DNA of 64,000 nucleotides, taken from assembly GCA_963717125.1 (NCBI GenBank), contig CAVQVG010000017.1, positions 186,001 through 250,000 of the forward strand, written 5' to 3'. A program made the position numbers and the translations under genes. The stretch comes from RYN-230 sp963717125 (lineage in GTDB: Bacteria; Actinomycetota; Actinomycetes; Streptosporangiales; Streptosporangiaceae). Below, in pieces: positions 27,610-36,969 of this stretch; position 1 is the stretch's first letter, and each line of letters starts with the position of its first letter. Under the pieces are notes generated by a model, which did no database searches, was not told where the DNA came from, and was given only the letters and a program-made list of their open reading frames with translations.

Positions 27610-28590
27610 ATGAAAACGCGCACTCTCGGCCAGGGCCTTACCGTCACCGAAATCGGTCTCGGCTGCATGGGGATGAGCCAGTCCTACGGGACGCCCGACG
27701 ACGCGGAGTCGGTGGCCACCATCCACCGCGCGCTGGACCTCGGGGTGACGTTCCTGGACACCGCGGACGCCTACGGCCCGTTCACCAACGAGGAACTGGT
27801 CGGCGGGGCGATCAAGGGCCGCCGGGACGAGGTCGTGCTGGCCACCAAGTTCGGCAACCAGCGCCGCCCGGACGGCACCAGGACGGTCAACGGCCACCCG
27901 GAGTACGTGCGCGAGGCGTGCGACGCCTCGCTGCGGCGGCTCGGCACCGACCGCATCGATGTGTACTACCAGCACCGGGTGGACCCGACCGTGCCGGTCG
28001 AGGAGACCTGGGGCGCGATGAGCGGGCTGGTGCACGCCGGCAAGGTGCGCTACCTGGGTATCTCGGAGGCCGCGCCGGATACCGTCCGGCGGGCGCACGG
28101 GGTGCACCCGATCGCGGCCGGCCAGTACGAGTACTCGCTGTTCAGCCGGGAACCCGAGGACGAGCTGCGGCCGCTGTTCCGCGAGCTGGGCATCGGCCTG
28201 GTGTCCTACAGCCCGCTCGGCCGCGGGCTGCTGACGGGCACGCTGGACGCCGCGGCCGGCTTCGGCGCGGCCGACTTCCGGTCCCGCGCGCCGCGTTTCC
28301 AGGGCGAGAACTACACCCGCAACCTGGCCAGGGCGGCCGCCGTCCGCCAGCTGGCCGAGGCCAAGGGGGTCACCGCCGCTCAGCTGGCCATCGCCTGGGT
28401 GCTCGCCCAGGGCGACGACGTCGTGGCCATCCCCGGCACCAAGCGGCGCAGCTACCTGGAGCAGAACGCGGCCGCCGCAGACATCGAGCTGACCGCCGCC
28501 GACCTGGCCGCGCTGGCGGCGGCGGTGCCGCGCGACGCGGCCGCCGGGGAACGGTATCCGGCCGAGTTCATGGCGCACATCGGCCGTTGA
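27610..28590 (+). CDS. Aldo-keto reductase
   Basis: A 326-residue NADPH-dependent reductase with catalytic Asp and Tyr in TFLDTADAYGPFTNEELVGG, Lys in VLATKFGNQ and His in YYQHRVDPTVPVEET. The cofactor-binding end is AIPGTKRRSYLEQNAAA. It resembles YajO/AKR13-type enzymes. The ATG at 27610 has a weak upstream site. The substrate is unknown. Confidence 0.93.
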   Translation: MKTRTLGQGLTVTEIGLGCMGMSQSYGTPDDAESVATIHRALDLGVTFLDTADAYGPFTNEELVGGAIKGRRDEVVLATKFGNQRRPDGTRTVNGHPEYVREACDASLRRLGTDRIDVYYQHRVDPTVPVEETWGAMSGLVHAGKVRYLGISEAAPDTVRRAHGVHPIAAGQYEYSLFSREPEDELRPLFRELGIGLVSYSPLGRGLLTGTLDAAAGFGAADFRSRAPRFQGENYTRNLARAAAVRQLAEAKGVTAAQLAIAWVLAQGDDVVAIPGTKRRSYLEQNAAAADIELTAADLAALAAAVPRDAAAGERYPAEFMAHIGR

Positions 28591-28600
28591 CCGACCCCCC

Positions 28601-29855
28601 GTGATCATCACCGCGCCGCGGGTCATCCCGGCCCGGCCCGGTGCCGGCGTCCTCGAGCCCGGCTTCGTGCGGACCGCTGACGGCCGGATCACCGAGGTCG
28701 GCCACGGCCCGCCGCCGGGCCGTCCGGACCTGGAGCTGACCTCCGGCGTGCTCGCCCCCGGTCTGGTGGATCTGCAGGTCAACGGCTACTTCGGGGTCGA
28801 GCTGATGGCCGCGGACCCGGCTGGCTGGGCGGCGGTGGCCGCCGGACTGCCGGCCACCGGGTGCACCGCCTTCCTGCCCACGTTCGTCACCGCGCCGGTG
28901 CCACGGCTGGCCGGCGCGCTGCGCCGCGCGGCCGGGTTCGCCGGGCGGATGCCGGCCGGCGGCGCGCGGGTACTCGGCGTGCACCTGGAGGGTCCGTTCA
29001 TCTCGCCGGCCCGGCGCGGCGCGCACAACCCGGAGTGGATCATCCCGGCCAGCCCGGCCGCCGTGGCCGAGTTGCTGGCCGCGGGAGAGGGCCTGCTCCG
29101 GCTGGTCACGCTGGCCCCCGAGGTGGCCGGCGGGCTGGCCGCCATCCGCCAGCTGGCCGCCGCCGGGGTGCTGGTCAGCGTGGGGCACAGCGACGCGACC
29201 GCCGAGCAGGTGGCCGCGGCCGCCGGGGCCGGGGCGCGGATGGTCACCCACCTGTACGACGCGCAGCGGCCACTGCACCACCGCGAACCCGGCGTGGTCG
29301 GCCGGGCACTGGCCGACCCCCGGCTGACCAGCGGCCTCATCGCCGACCTGCACCACGTGTCGGCGGTGGCCTGTGCGGTCGCGTTCGCCGCCGCGCCCGG
29401 CCGGATCGGCCTGGTCACCGACGCCGCCGCCTTGCGCCGGGCAGCGGCCGGGCCGGTACCTGCTCGGTGGGGAGCCGATTGTGCTGCGCACGGGCTACGG
29501 CGAACCACCCCGCCGCGCGGATGGGATCCTGGCCGGCTCGGCGCTGCGCATGGACCTGGCCGTGGCCAATCTGGTGGCGGCGATCTCCGACCTCGCGGCG
29601 CTGTCCGGCCCGGCCGACCCGGACGCGGAGCTGGATTCGGGCTGGCCGGAGGTTCCCGGCCCGGCGGATAGCCGACTGGTCGACCAGCCTGCCCTGCCCG
29701 CGGTGGTGGCGGCGGCGACCCGGATCCCGGCCGACCTGATCGGGCGGCCCGATCTGGGCCGGCTGGCCCCCGGTGCCGCGGCCGACCTGGTCTGGCTGGA
29801 TGATGATCTGCGGACCGCTGCGACCTGGATCGAGGGTGAGAAGGTGTATCCGTGA
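28601..29855 (+). pseudogene. nagA: N-acetylglucosamine-6-phosphate deacetylase, frameshifted
   Basis: The main part (PGLVDLQVNGYFGVEL, GVHLEGPFISPARRGAHNPE, VSVGHSDATAEQV, RMVTHLYDAQRPLHHREPGV) and the end (GRYLLGGEPIVL, LAGSALRMDLAVANLV, GRLAPGAAADLVWLDDD) are in different frames. The switch lies between about 29425 and 29455 and needs one base removed or two added. The family enzyme deacetylates GlcNAc-6-phosphate. The usual Asn of THLFNAM is Asp here. GTG 28601 starts it; the stop overlaps the SIS gene by 4 bases. Confidence 0.85.
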
Positions 29856-31003
29856 CCGTGTCCCCACCCACCGCGATGCGGACCGAGATCGGGCAGCAGC
29901 CGGCCGCACTGCGCGCCACCCTGGACGCGCTGCTGCCCCGCGCGGCCGAGGCCGGCCAGCTCGCGGCCGGCTGCCGGCAGGTGCTCTTCATCGCCCGGGG
30001 GACCTCGGACAACGCCGCCGTCTACGGCAGCTACCTGCTGCAGGCGCACGCCGGGATGCTGGCCACGCTGGGCTCGCCGTCCATCGCCACCGAGTACCGC
30101 GGCCGGCTGGACCTGTCCGGGGTGCTCGCGGTGGCGCTGTCCCAGTCCGGGCAGACCGAGGAGATCGTCGACACGCTGGCCTGGGCCCGGGACTGCGGCG
30201 CCGTCACGCTGGCCATCACCAACGGCGCCGGCTCCGCGCTGGCCGGGGTGGCCGACCTGGCCCTGGTCACGCTGGCCGGGCCGGAGCACGCGGTGCCGGC
30301 CACCAAGACGTTCACCACCCAGCTCGCCGCCCTGGCCGTGCTGGCCATCGGGCTGGGCGCCGACCTTGACCCCGGCCAGCTGTGCGCCGTGCCGGACGAG
30401 ATCGAACGGATGCTGGCCACCGGCCTGGACGACGAACTGGATCCGATCGTGACAGAACTGGCCGACGGCAGCCTCGGCGCGGAGCGCCGATCGGGGGCCG
30501 GGGGTTGCGGGGGTAGTCCCCCGGGGAAGCAGAGCGGGGGGTCGCCCCCCCGAGCCGGCATCGCCGGCGTGGCTGGTGCAGTCGTGTCCGGCCGTGGCAT
30601 GGCCTACGCGGCCGCCCTGGAGCTCGCGCTCAAGCTCAAGGAGGCGTGCTACCTGCACGCCATGGGGTTGTCCTGGGCCGACCTGCTGCACGGCCCGATC
30701 GCGGTGGTGGACGCGGCGACCCCGGCCATCCTGCTGGCCGCCGACTCCGGGCCGGCCCTGCCGGGCACCATCGAGCTGGCCCGGCGGGTCGTCGCGGCCG
30801 GGGCGCGGGCCTACGCGATCGGCGGCGGGCCCGGGCTGGCCGCGGCGAGCAGCCGGGCCGTGCCCGGCCTGCCGCTGCCCGAGTGGCTGGCCCCGTTCGG
30901 CCTCATCGTGCCCGGGCAGCTGCTGACCGAGATGCTGTCCCGGCGGCTGGGTATCGACCCGGACAGCCCGCGCGGGCTCAGCAAAGTCACCCAGACCACC
31001 TGA
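29852..31003 (+). CDS. SIS-domain sugar-phosphate protein (GlcN-6-P deaminase-like)
   Basis: The 383-residue protein has two SIS domains like the isomerase half of GlmS or AgaS: FIARGTSDNAAVYGSYLLQA, VALSQSGQTEEIVDTLAWA, and PATKTFTTQLAALAVLAIG. The C-terminal domain ends SWADLLHGPIAVVDAA and related strands. Coupled to nagA, it would convert glucosamine-6-phosphate to fructose-6-phosphate. Between residues about 208 and 240 a Gly/Ser/Pro-rich insert is encoded by a palindromic repeat. Confidence 0.85.
   Translation: MTVSPPTAMRTEIGQQPAALRATLDALLPRAAEAGQLAAGCRQVLFIARGTSDNAAVYGSYLLQAHAGMLATLGSPSIATEYRGRLDLSGVLAVALSQSGQTEEIVDTLAWARDCGAVTLAITNGAGSALAGVADLALVTLAGPEHAVPATKTFTTQLAALAVLAIGLGADLDPGQLCAVPDEIERMLATGLDDELDPIVTELADGSLGAERRSGAGGCGGSPPGKQSGGSPPRAGIAGVAGAVVSGRGMAYAAALELALKLKEACYLHAMGLSWADLLHGPIAVVDAATPAILLAADSGPALPGTIELARRVVAAGARAYAIGGGPGLAAASSRAVPGLPLPEWLAPFGLIVPGQLLTEMLSRRLGIDPDSPRGLSKVTQTT
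30491..30553. repeat. G+C-only palindromic repeat inserted in the SIS gene
   Basis: Two strong hairpins lie side by side: GGGGG-TAGT-CCCCC (about 30509-30522) and GGGGGG-TCG-CCCCCC (about 30535-30550). The segment keeps the frame and codes for a Gly/Ser/Pro linker. It looks like a copy of a dispersed palindromic element. Confidence 0.75.
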
Positions 31004-31647
31004 TGGCCGGGCCCTTCGCCGCGGCCGTCTTCGACCTGGACGGCACGCTGATCGACAGCGAGGCGCGCAGCCGGGAGGCCTGGCTGCACGTGTTCGAGAC
31101 CCGTGGCCTGCCCGCCGACGAGGAGCTGATCCGCTCGTTCGTCGGCCGCCGCGGCGTCGACATGCACGACATGCTGCTGGCCCGGCTGCCGGAACACGAT
31201 CCGGCCGAGCTGATGGCCGCGACCAACGGGTACTTCCACGGCCCGGATCAGCCGCCGCTGGAGCCCCTGCCCGGCGCCGTGCGGCTCGTCCGCTCGATTG
31301 CCGCCGCAGGCGACCCGCTCGGGCTGGTGACTTCGGCGGGCCGGCGTTATGCCGAAGAGTCGTTGGTGGATCTGGGCGTGCGCGACCTGTTCGCGGTCGT
31401 GGTGACCGCGGGGGACGTAACGGCGGGCAAGCCGGATCCGGAGGGATACCGGGCCGCCTGCCGTGCGCTGGGGGTCGCGCCCGCGGCCTGCGTCGTGTTC
31501 GAGGACGCGCCGGCCGGCGTGGCCGCGGCCAAGGCGGCCGGGGCGTACTGCGTCGCGGTGGCCACCTCGCACGACCCGGCCGACCTGACCGCCGCCGACC
31601 GGGTCGTGCCCGGCCTGACCGTGGTCAGCTGGCCGCTGGCCCGGTGA
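31003..31647 (+). CDS. HAD-superfamily phosphatase, GPP/PGM-like
   Basis: A 214-residue HAD subfamily IA protein with all four motifs: VFDLDGTLIDSEA, LVTSAG, a Lys in GKPDPEGY, and VFEDAPAGV. Such enzymes dephosphorylate small sugar phosphates or act as beta-phosphoglucomutases. The ATG shares bases with the SIS stop (TGATG), so it belongs to the nagA operon. It ends 2 bases before the converging exoprotein gene. Confidence 0.92.
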   Translation: MAGPFAAAVFDLDGTLIDSEARSREAWLHVFETRGLPADEELIRSFVGRRGVDMHDMLLARLPEHDPAELMAATNGYFHGPDQPPLEPLPGAVRLVRSIAAAGDPLGLVTSAGRRYAEESLVDLGVRDLFAVVVTAGDVTAGKPDPEGYRAACRALGVAPAACVVFEDAPAGVAAAKAAGAYCVAVATSHDPADLTAADRVVPGLTVVSWPLAR

Positions 31648-31649
31648 GC

Positions 31650-34600
31650 CTATGGGCTGGTGACACTGACGTTGTCGAAGGTGGATGTGTTGAGCGTGCC
31701 GGCGGTGTGCGAGCACACGAACAAGCCAATCGTCACCGGGTCGGTCAGCGCGATGGTGGTCGTCCCGACCTCGGTCCAGGTGCTGCCGTCCGGGGAGGAG
31801 TAGGCGGTGATCGTGCTCCCGGAGCGACTGAGCCTGAGCCAGGTGGGGAACGTATAGCTGGGGCCGGGCACCGCGGTGTTGAACCCATACTGGAACGTGC
31901 TGCCGTTGCCGGGTGTCACCGCGAGCAGCGCGTAGTTCGAGCCACTGGCCGTGGACTGCTTGATCATGACACCCGACTTGGCCCAGGGGTCGGTATTGGA
32001 CTGGGCGGTGACCCGGGCGGTGATGGTGCCGTTCCCGGTCAGGCTCTGCGACACGTAGTTGAACTGGTCGGTCGTCCCCCAGATGTCGTTGCCCGCGCCG
32101 TTGACGGTGAAGACGCCGTTCGCGTAGGAGGCGAATCCCTCCGGGGTCGGGCTGCCCACGTCCGAATCCGTCCACGGGGATGGCAGGGTGGACGTCGCGG
32201 TGCTGAGCGAGAAGTTCTTGAAGATGGCGGTGCCCGTGCCGAACTGGCTGTGCGACGTGACCACCATTCCGGCGAGGATGCTCCCGGTCAGGCCGGGGAT
32301 CGTGACGGTCGAGTCCGGGAAGGCCGTCCAGTTGACACCATCTGGTGACGTGTACGCCGTGTACGAATCGCCTACCCGGACCACCTCGGCGTAGATCGGC
32401 GCGGCGCCGGTCACCCCGGTGATCTGCGTCGTCGAGTCGCCTTCGCCGGTGCGGTACTGGATCACTGTCCCGTTGCCCGGGGTGGAGAATATCGCGTAGT
32501 ACGGGGCGGCCGGGTCCGTGCTGGCCCGGAGCATGAGGCCCGCCTTGGCCCAGGGATCCGTGTCGGACTGGCTGGATATCCCGGCGCTGACGGTGCCATC
32601 ACCCGGCATGGTCTCGGCCGTGTAGTGGAACTCGTCCTTGGTGCCCCAGATGTCCTTGCCACCGCCCAGGACGGACCACACCCCGTTCACCAGGTAATTG
32701 GAGCCGGGCGGAATGGGATCGCCGACGTCCGCGCAAGTCCAGTTGGCCGGGCACTTCGTGGGGGGCGCGGGGGCGGAATTGGTCACGGTCAGCGCGTCGG
32801 CGGCGGCCGTGCTCGTCGCGGTGGCGTCGGCCGAACTGACCGCCTCGCCGTCCAGGATGGTCCCCTTGAGAACGGGGATGGCCTGCGTGGCGCCGATCAC
32901 CGGCGTCCACGACGAGCCGTTGCTGGAGGTGTAGGTCGAGAACGTCATTCCGGACCGGGCGATCCGGAGGTAGGCGGGCGCCGCGCCGCTGCTGATCGTG
33001 ACCAGGGTCACGGCCGGGGTGCCCTTCGTGGTGCGGCACAGGATTTGTATCCCGTTGCCGGGGGTGAGAAGCGCCGCATAGTAGGGGGCGTTATCGCTGG
33101 TGTCGGCGCGCATCATGACGCCCGCCGTCGCGCCCGCGTTGGTGTTCTGCTGGGCCGTGATGTGCGTGCTGAGCGTGGTGCCAGCGGTGGTGGTCGTCCA
33201 CACGTAGTGGAACTGGTCGGTCATGCCGCCGTCGCCGATGCCGGTTCCGGCCCCCTGGAACGTCCACGTGTTCCCGGACAGGGACTGGCTGCCGACGGTG
33301 CGGGGGTCGCCGACGTCGCCGCAGCTCCAGCCGGTGGGACAGGCCATCGCGGGCGGGGTGTTCTGCGGGGTGTTGGTGACGCCGCCCACGCTGACGGTAT
33401 CGAGGGTGGCCGTGCCCGCGGTGCCGCTCGCGGCGGAGCTGACGGCCAGGCCGGCCAGCGAGGCGTACGGCATGATGACGGTCGCCGTGCTCCCGGGTAC
33501 CGCGGTGTATGTGGAGCCGTCGGTGGACGTGGCCGCCTGGAGAACGTCACCCTGGCGCTGGATCTGCAGGTACACCGGCAGGCTGCCAACGGGCACCGAG
33601 TTCGCCACCGTCGTGGCCTGGCCGAAGGTATCCCGGTACTGGACGGTCAGCCCGTTGGGCGTGACGAAGACGGCGTAGTAGGGCGAGCCGGGATCGTTGT
33701 TCTGCCTGAGCATGATCCCGGCCTGGGCGCCGGTCGCTGAACCGCCGGTCTGGGCGGTCACCCGCGCGTCGATCTGCACGTCACCGGCGGACGGCTCGCT
33801 CATCAGCCGGAAGGAGTCGCTGGTCCCGCCGGCCCCGGACCCGCCTGCGGAGACGCTCCAGGCCCCGCCGGCCACGCTCTCGGAGCCCGCCGGGGCCGGC
33901 GTCCCGATGTCCTGGCAGGTAAACGAGGATGGGCAGTTGGGGTCCGGGGGCGGCGGCGACGGCAGCTTCGAGGGCAGGCCGAAGCCGTAGATCGTTCCGG
34001 CGGTATTGCCGGTGATGATGATCCCGTCGGCCACCGCGGGCGCCGCGTAGATCCAGCTCCCGCCGCCGGCGTCGTAGCTGTACAGGCGCTGGCCGTTCGA
34101 GGCGTTCAGTACTTCGACCGCGCTGCCGGCCCCGGCGATCACCATCCCGTTGTCGTAGGTGATCGCGCCGATCACCGGGCCGGCCTCGGGATGCTGCCAG
34201 ATCACCGCCCCGGTGGTGGCGTTGAGGGCCTGCACCGACCCGCCGTAGCCCACGCCCTTGATGGTGGTGACCCCGCCCGCCTGGAACACCCGGCCGTTGG
34301 CGATGGCCGCGCTGGACACGGTGCTGTAGCCGCACACTGCGCAGTCGTTGCCGATCGCGGTCTGGTGCTGCCAGACCGGCCCGGCGGCCAGGTCGGTCCG
34401 GTTGAAGGCGTAGGTGTAGCCGTTCTTGTTCGTGGTCACCAGCATCGGGGTGCCGTTGGACCCCGTGTACAGCCCGGTCGAGGTGGTCCAGTCCGAATCG
34501 GCCACCGCCTCGGACTCGGGCAGGTGCCAGTAATCCTCGACCGTCAGGGTGGCGGCGTTGATCCCGACCACGGCCTGGGCGTAGGTCTCGGAGTCGGAGG

Positions 34601-35342
34601 TCTCGGTGCCGGTGACCGTGAAGATCTCGTTGAGCGCCGGGTCATAGGCCGGTGAGGTCCAGATGCCGCCGCCGACCGATCCATCGGGAACCAGGTCGAG
34701 GGTGTTGACGATCTGGTGGGTGGCCAGGTCAACCTGGAGCAGCTGGCCCTGGACGAGCGGGCAGTCGCCCAGGCTGGCCACGCCGACGTACGCGTAGCCG
34801 TTGACGATCAGCGGGCTGGACCAGTTGTAGTGGCCGCCAGCCGCGCTGTTGTCCCCGGTGGGCACGGACCAGAGCACCGCGCCGGTGCTGGCGTCCAGCG
34901 CGTACCAGTTCGAGTCGCCGCCGCCCACGTAGACGACGCCGTCCAGGACGGTGGCTGCCGAGGACACGCCTGCGGTCTGCGGGTTGCAGTCCGACTCGCC
35001 GTCGGTCACCCCGAGGTCGGTCTTCCAGATGACCGCGCCGGTGGAGGCGTTGAGGGCGTACTCGTAGCCGTCCCAGGAGCCGACGTAGGCGACCCCGCCA
35101 ACGATGGCCGGCTGGGACGCGATTGGGCCGCCGGTGGAGACCGACCAGAGTTTGGTCAGGTACGGGGCGTGAGCGGTGGACACCGTGGTGTCGGCGCTCG
35201 CCCCGTCCCGGGAATTGTCGTGCAGGGATGTGGTCCAGGTGTCCTGCGTCACGGCCCGCGCCGCGGCCGCGCTGGAGACCAGGCCCGCCAGCGAGATGAG
35301 CAGTGCCGCGACAATGATCATGCAGCGCTTCACTGCGCCCAT
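31650..35342 (-). CDS. Secreted PQQ-like beta-propeller protein with four jelly-roll repeats
   Basis: A 1,230-residue exoprotein. Residues 1-30 are a signal peptide (IIVAALLISLAGLVSSAAAA). Residues about 40-455 form a PQQ-type propeller with repeated blade ends such as YALNASTGAVIWKTDLG and YALDASTGAVLWSVP. Four repeats of about 190 residues follow, starting near 468, 666, 862 and 1051. The first three open with C-P-x3-[FW]-x-C-x-D-[IV]-G; each contains an AGIMLR/AGLMLR-type strand and resembles the concanavalin-like DUF1349 fold. There is no C-terminal membrane anchor. It is the last gene of the glycosyltransferase operon and overlaps the preceding gene by 13 bases. Binding of a surface glycan is inferred from context. 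Confidence 0.85.
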   Translation of the reverse strand: MGAVKRCMIIVAALLISLAGLVSSAAAARAVTQDTWTTSLHDNSRDGASADTTVSTAHAPYLTKLWSVSTGGPIASQPAIVGGVAYVGSWDGYEYALNASTGAVIWKTDLGVTDGESDCNPQTAGVSSAATVLDGVVYVGGGDSNWYALDASTGAVLWSVPTGDNSAAGGHYNWSSPLIVNGYAYVGVASLGDCPLVQGQLLQVDLATHQIVNTLDLVPDGSVGGGIWTSPAYDPALNEIFTVTGTETSDSETYAQAVVGINAATLTVEDYWHLPESEAVADSDWTTSTGLYTGSNGTPMLVTTNKNGYTYAFNRTDLAAGPVWQHQTAIGNDCAVCGYSTVSSAAIANGRVFQAGGVTTIKGVGYGGSVQALNATTGAVIWQHPEAGPVIGAITYDNGMVIAGAGSAVEVLNASNGQRLYSYDAGGGSWIYAAPAVADGIIITGNTAGTIYGFGLPSKLPSPPPPDPNCPSSFTCQDIGTPAPAGSESVAGGAWSVSAGGSGAGGTSDSFRLMSEPSAGDVQIDARVTAQTGGSATGAQAGIMLRQNNDPGSPYYAVFVTPNGLTVQYRDTFGQATTVANSVPVGSLPVYLQIQRQGDVLQAATSTDGSTYTAVPGSTATVIMPYASLAGLAVSSAASGTAGTATLDTVSVGGVTNTPQNTPPAMACPTGWSCGDVGDPRTVGSQSLSGNTWTFQGAGTGIGDGGMTDQFHYVWTTTTAGTTLSTHITAQQNTNAGATAGVMMRADTSDNAPYYAALLTPGNGIQILCRTTKGTPAVTLVTISSGAAPAYLRIARSGMTFSTYTSSNGSSWTPVIGATQAIPVLKGTILDGEAVSSADATATSTAAADALTVTNSAPAPPTKCPANWTCADVGDPIPPGSNYLVNGVWSVLGGGKDIWGTKDEFHYTAETMPGDGTVSAGISSQSDTDPWAKAGLMLRASTDPAAPYYAIFSTPGNGTVIQYRTGEGDSTTQITGVTGAAPIYAEVVRVGDSYTAYTSPDGVNWTAFPDSTVTIPGLTGSILAGMVVTSHSQFGTGTAIFKNFSLSTATSTLPSPWTDSDVGSPTPEGFASYANGVFTVNGAGNDIWGTTDQFNYVSQSLTGNGTITARVTAQSNTDPWAKSGVMIKQSTASGSNYALLAVTPGNGSTFQYGFNTAVPGPSYTFPTWLRLSRSGSTITAYSSPDGSTWTEVGTTTIALTDPVTIGLFVCSHTAGTLNTSTFDNVSVTSP

Positions 35343-36958
35343 GGGTGTTCCCCCCAGGATTTACGAGCTGCCATCGGCGTGGACGTCAGGTTTCTGGCCG
35401 ACATGAGGTCGTGCCGCCTCTTGATTTCGCGCTTCGCCGTGTCCGGGTTTTCCAGGCCGTGCTCGGTGAGATGCCAGTGGAACCTGAGCGTGGGGATGAA
35501 CAGCTCGATGACGCCCTTCCACATCGAGTAGCTGGTGAACACCCACCAGGGCCCGAGGGCCAGCATGTACTTCACGAGTCCCGGCTCGCGGTCCCGCAGG
35601 CAGGCCGCCAGTTGCAGGTAGAACAGGATGAAGTTGCCGAGCAGGAACGTGGCACCGCCCACGTAGAAAACGGCGGGCGGGAAAAGGTGCTCGATGAACA
35701 CCGACCGGGTGATGACATAGGCGATGGTCAGCCCCCAGAAGACGGGGTTGAGCATGAGCGACAGCGGCGTGCCTATCGTCATCAGCGTGTACGCGATGAA
35801 GGCCCGCACGCCCATCTGGCGGGCCGCCCGGAGGGGATGACGGGCCTGGACCGCGCCGGCCTGCGCGTAGCCCTTGCCCCAGCGGGCCCGCTGCCGGGCT
35901 GCCTTGGCCAGGCTCATCGGCGCTTCCTCGAGCGTCCAGGAGTCGGTGATCATTTCCACCAGGTAGCCGGCCCGGGCCAGCCAGCCGGCGATGTCCGCGT
36001 CCTCGGCCACGCACCAGGGGTCCCAGGCCGCCACCATCCGCCCAGCTACGTCGCGGGGGATACCCCCCCGGACCAGCGTGTCGGTCGGGATCGCGATCTC
36101 CCGCAGCACGTCGGTGATGAAGATGTTCGACGTGCCGCCGAGCGGCGGTACCAGGCCCAGCCGGGCCATGCCGCGCAGCACGAACTCGAAGTGCACCGCG
36201 TACTCGACGAAATACATCCGGGTCACGATGGCCGCCATCCACTCGGCGCGCGTGCGCAGCTTCTCCGCGAGGATGTTCCAGAACAGCAGGCGCGCCTGCA
36301 AGCAGGCGACCTGCGGCGGCGCGGCCCGGAAGTCGCGGACCGCCTTGAGCAGCATCCACGGGTCCGGGCTGTCCTCGCTGTCGAAGATGAGGGTGTACTC
36401 GCCGCGCGCCTGGGCCAGCCCGAAGTCGCACGCGGCCGGCTTGGTCCCCGGTGCGCCCGGGACGGTCACCAGCGCCGTGGCAAACGGGGGCAGCTCGATC
36501 CGGTCCGCGGCGGGCGCGCCGTCCAGCACCCCGAGCATCTGCTGGGTGCGGCTGTCCCAGTGCTCGACGAGCAGCAGGATCTGCAGCCGGTCCTTCGGGT
36601 ACTGCAGATCGGCCATCGACTCCAGCAGCGCCCGCAGGACGTGCAGCTTCTCCTTGGCATTCGGCAGCAGGATGGTGAACGTCGGCAGGCTGGCGTCGGT
36701 GACGCTGGGCAGCGGGCCGGGTTCCCGGTCCGGGTTCCGGTACGAGGCGACCGAGAGCAGCACCTTGAAAGCCACGAAGAAGAAATAGAAGATCTCGCAG
36801 GCGGCCACGACCGTGATCAGGCTGGTGTGCCAGCCCCAGCAGTAAGCCTCGATCCCGAGGCTGGCCACGACCGCGGCCAGCACGGCCTTCTGCGGTCCGG
36901 ACAAGACGGTGGCCGCCATATCGCGTTTCACCGGCCGGCGGGAGGAGTGCTCCGGCAT
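35330..36958 (-). CDS. Membrane GT2 glycosyltransferase, cellulose synthase-like
   Basis: A 542-residue protein: N-terminal membrane helices (about 22-65), a cytoplasmic GT-A domain with FTILLPNAKEKLHVLRALLE, the DxD-type FDSEDSPDPWML, the acidic EDADIAGWL and the QRARW motif of processive enzymes, then several C-terminal helices (IAYTLMTIGTPLSLMLNPVF and on). It should polymerise a sugar from a nucleotide donor across the membrane. The ATG at 36958 has GAGGAGAGAACAC upstream. It starts 11 bases after the GT-C stop. Confidence 0.88.
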   Translation of the reverse strand: MPEHSSRRPVKRDMAATVLSGPQKAVLAAVVASLGIEAYCWGWHTSLITVVAACEIFYFFFVAFKVLLSVASYRNPDREPGPLPSVTDASLPTFTILLPNAKEKLHVLRALLESMADLQYPKDRLQILLLVEHWDSRTQQMLGVLDGAPAADRIELPPFATALVTVPGAPGTKPAACDFGLAQARGEYTLIFDSEDSPDPWMLLKAVRDFRAAPPQVACLQARLLFWNILAEKLRTRAEWMAAIVTRMYFVEYAVHFEFVLRGMARLGLVPPLGGTSNIFITDVLREIAIPTDTLVRGGIPRDVAGRMVAAWDPWCVAEDADIAGWLARAGYLVEMITDSWTLEEAPMSLAKAARQRARWGKGYAQAGAVQARHPLRAARQMGVRAFIAYTLMTIGTPLSLMLNPVFWGLTIAYVITRSVFIEHLFPPAVFYVGGATFLLGNFILFYLQLAACLRDREPGLVKYMLALGPWWVFTSYSMWKGVIELFIPTLRFHWHLTEHGLENPDTAKREIKRRHDLMSARNLTSTPMAARKSWGEHPWAQ

Positions 36959-36969
36959 GTGTTCTCTCC

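Noticed and set aside
26401..28782. 793-residue frame spanning Ku and the aldo-keto reductase on the minus strand
   Set aside because: Only its last part (MPDFDVVVLGGGTSG) is real, as the N-terminus of the FAD oxidoreductase; the rest is antisense to two good genes.
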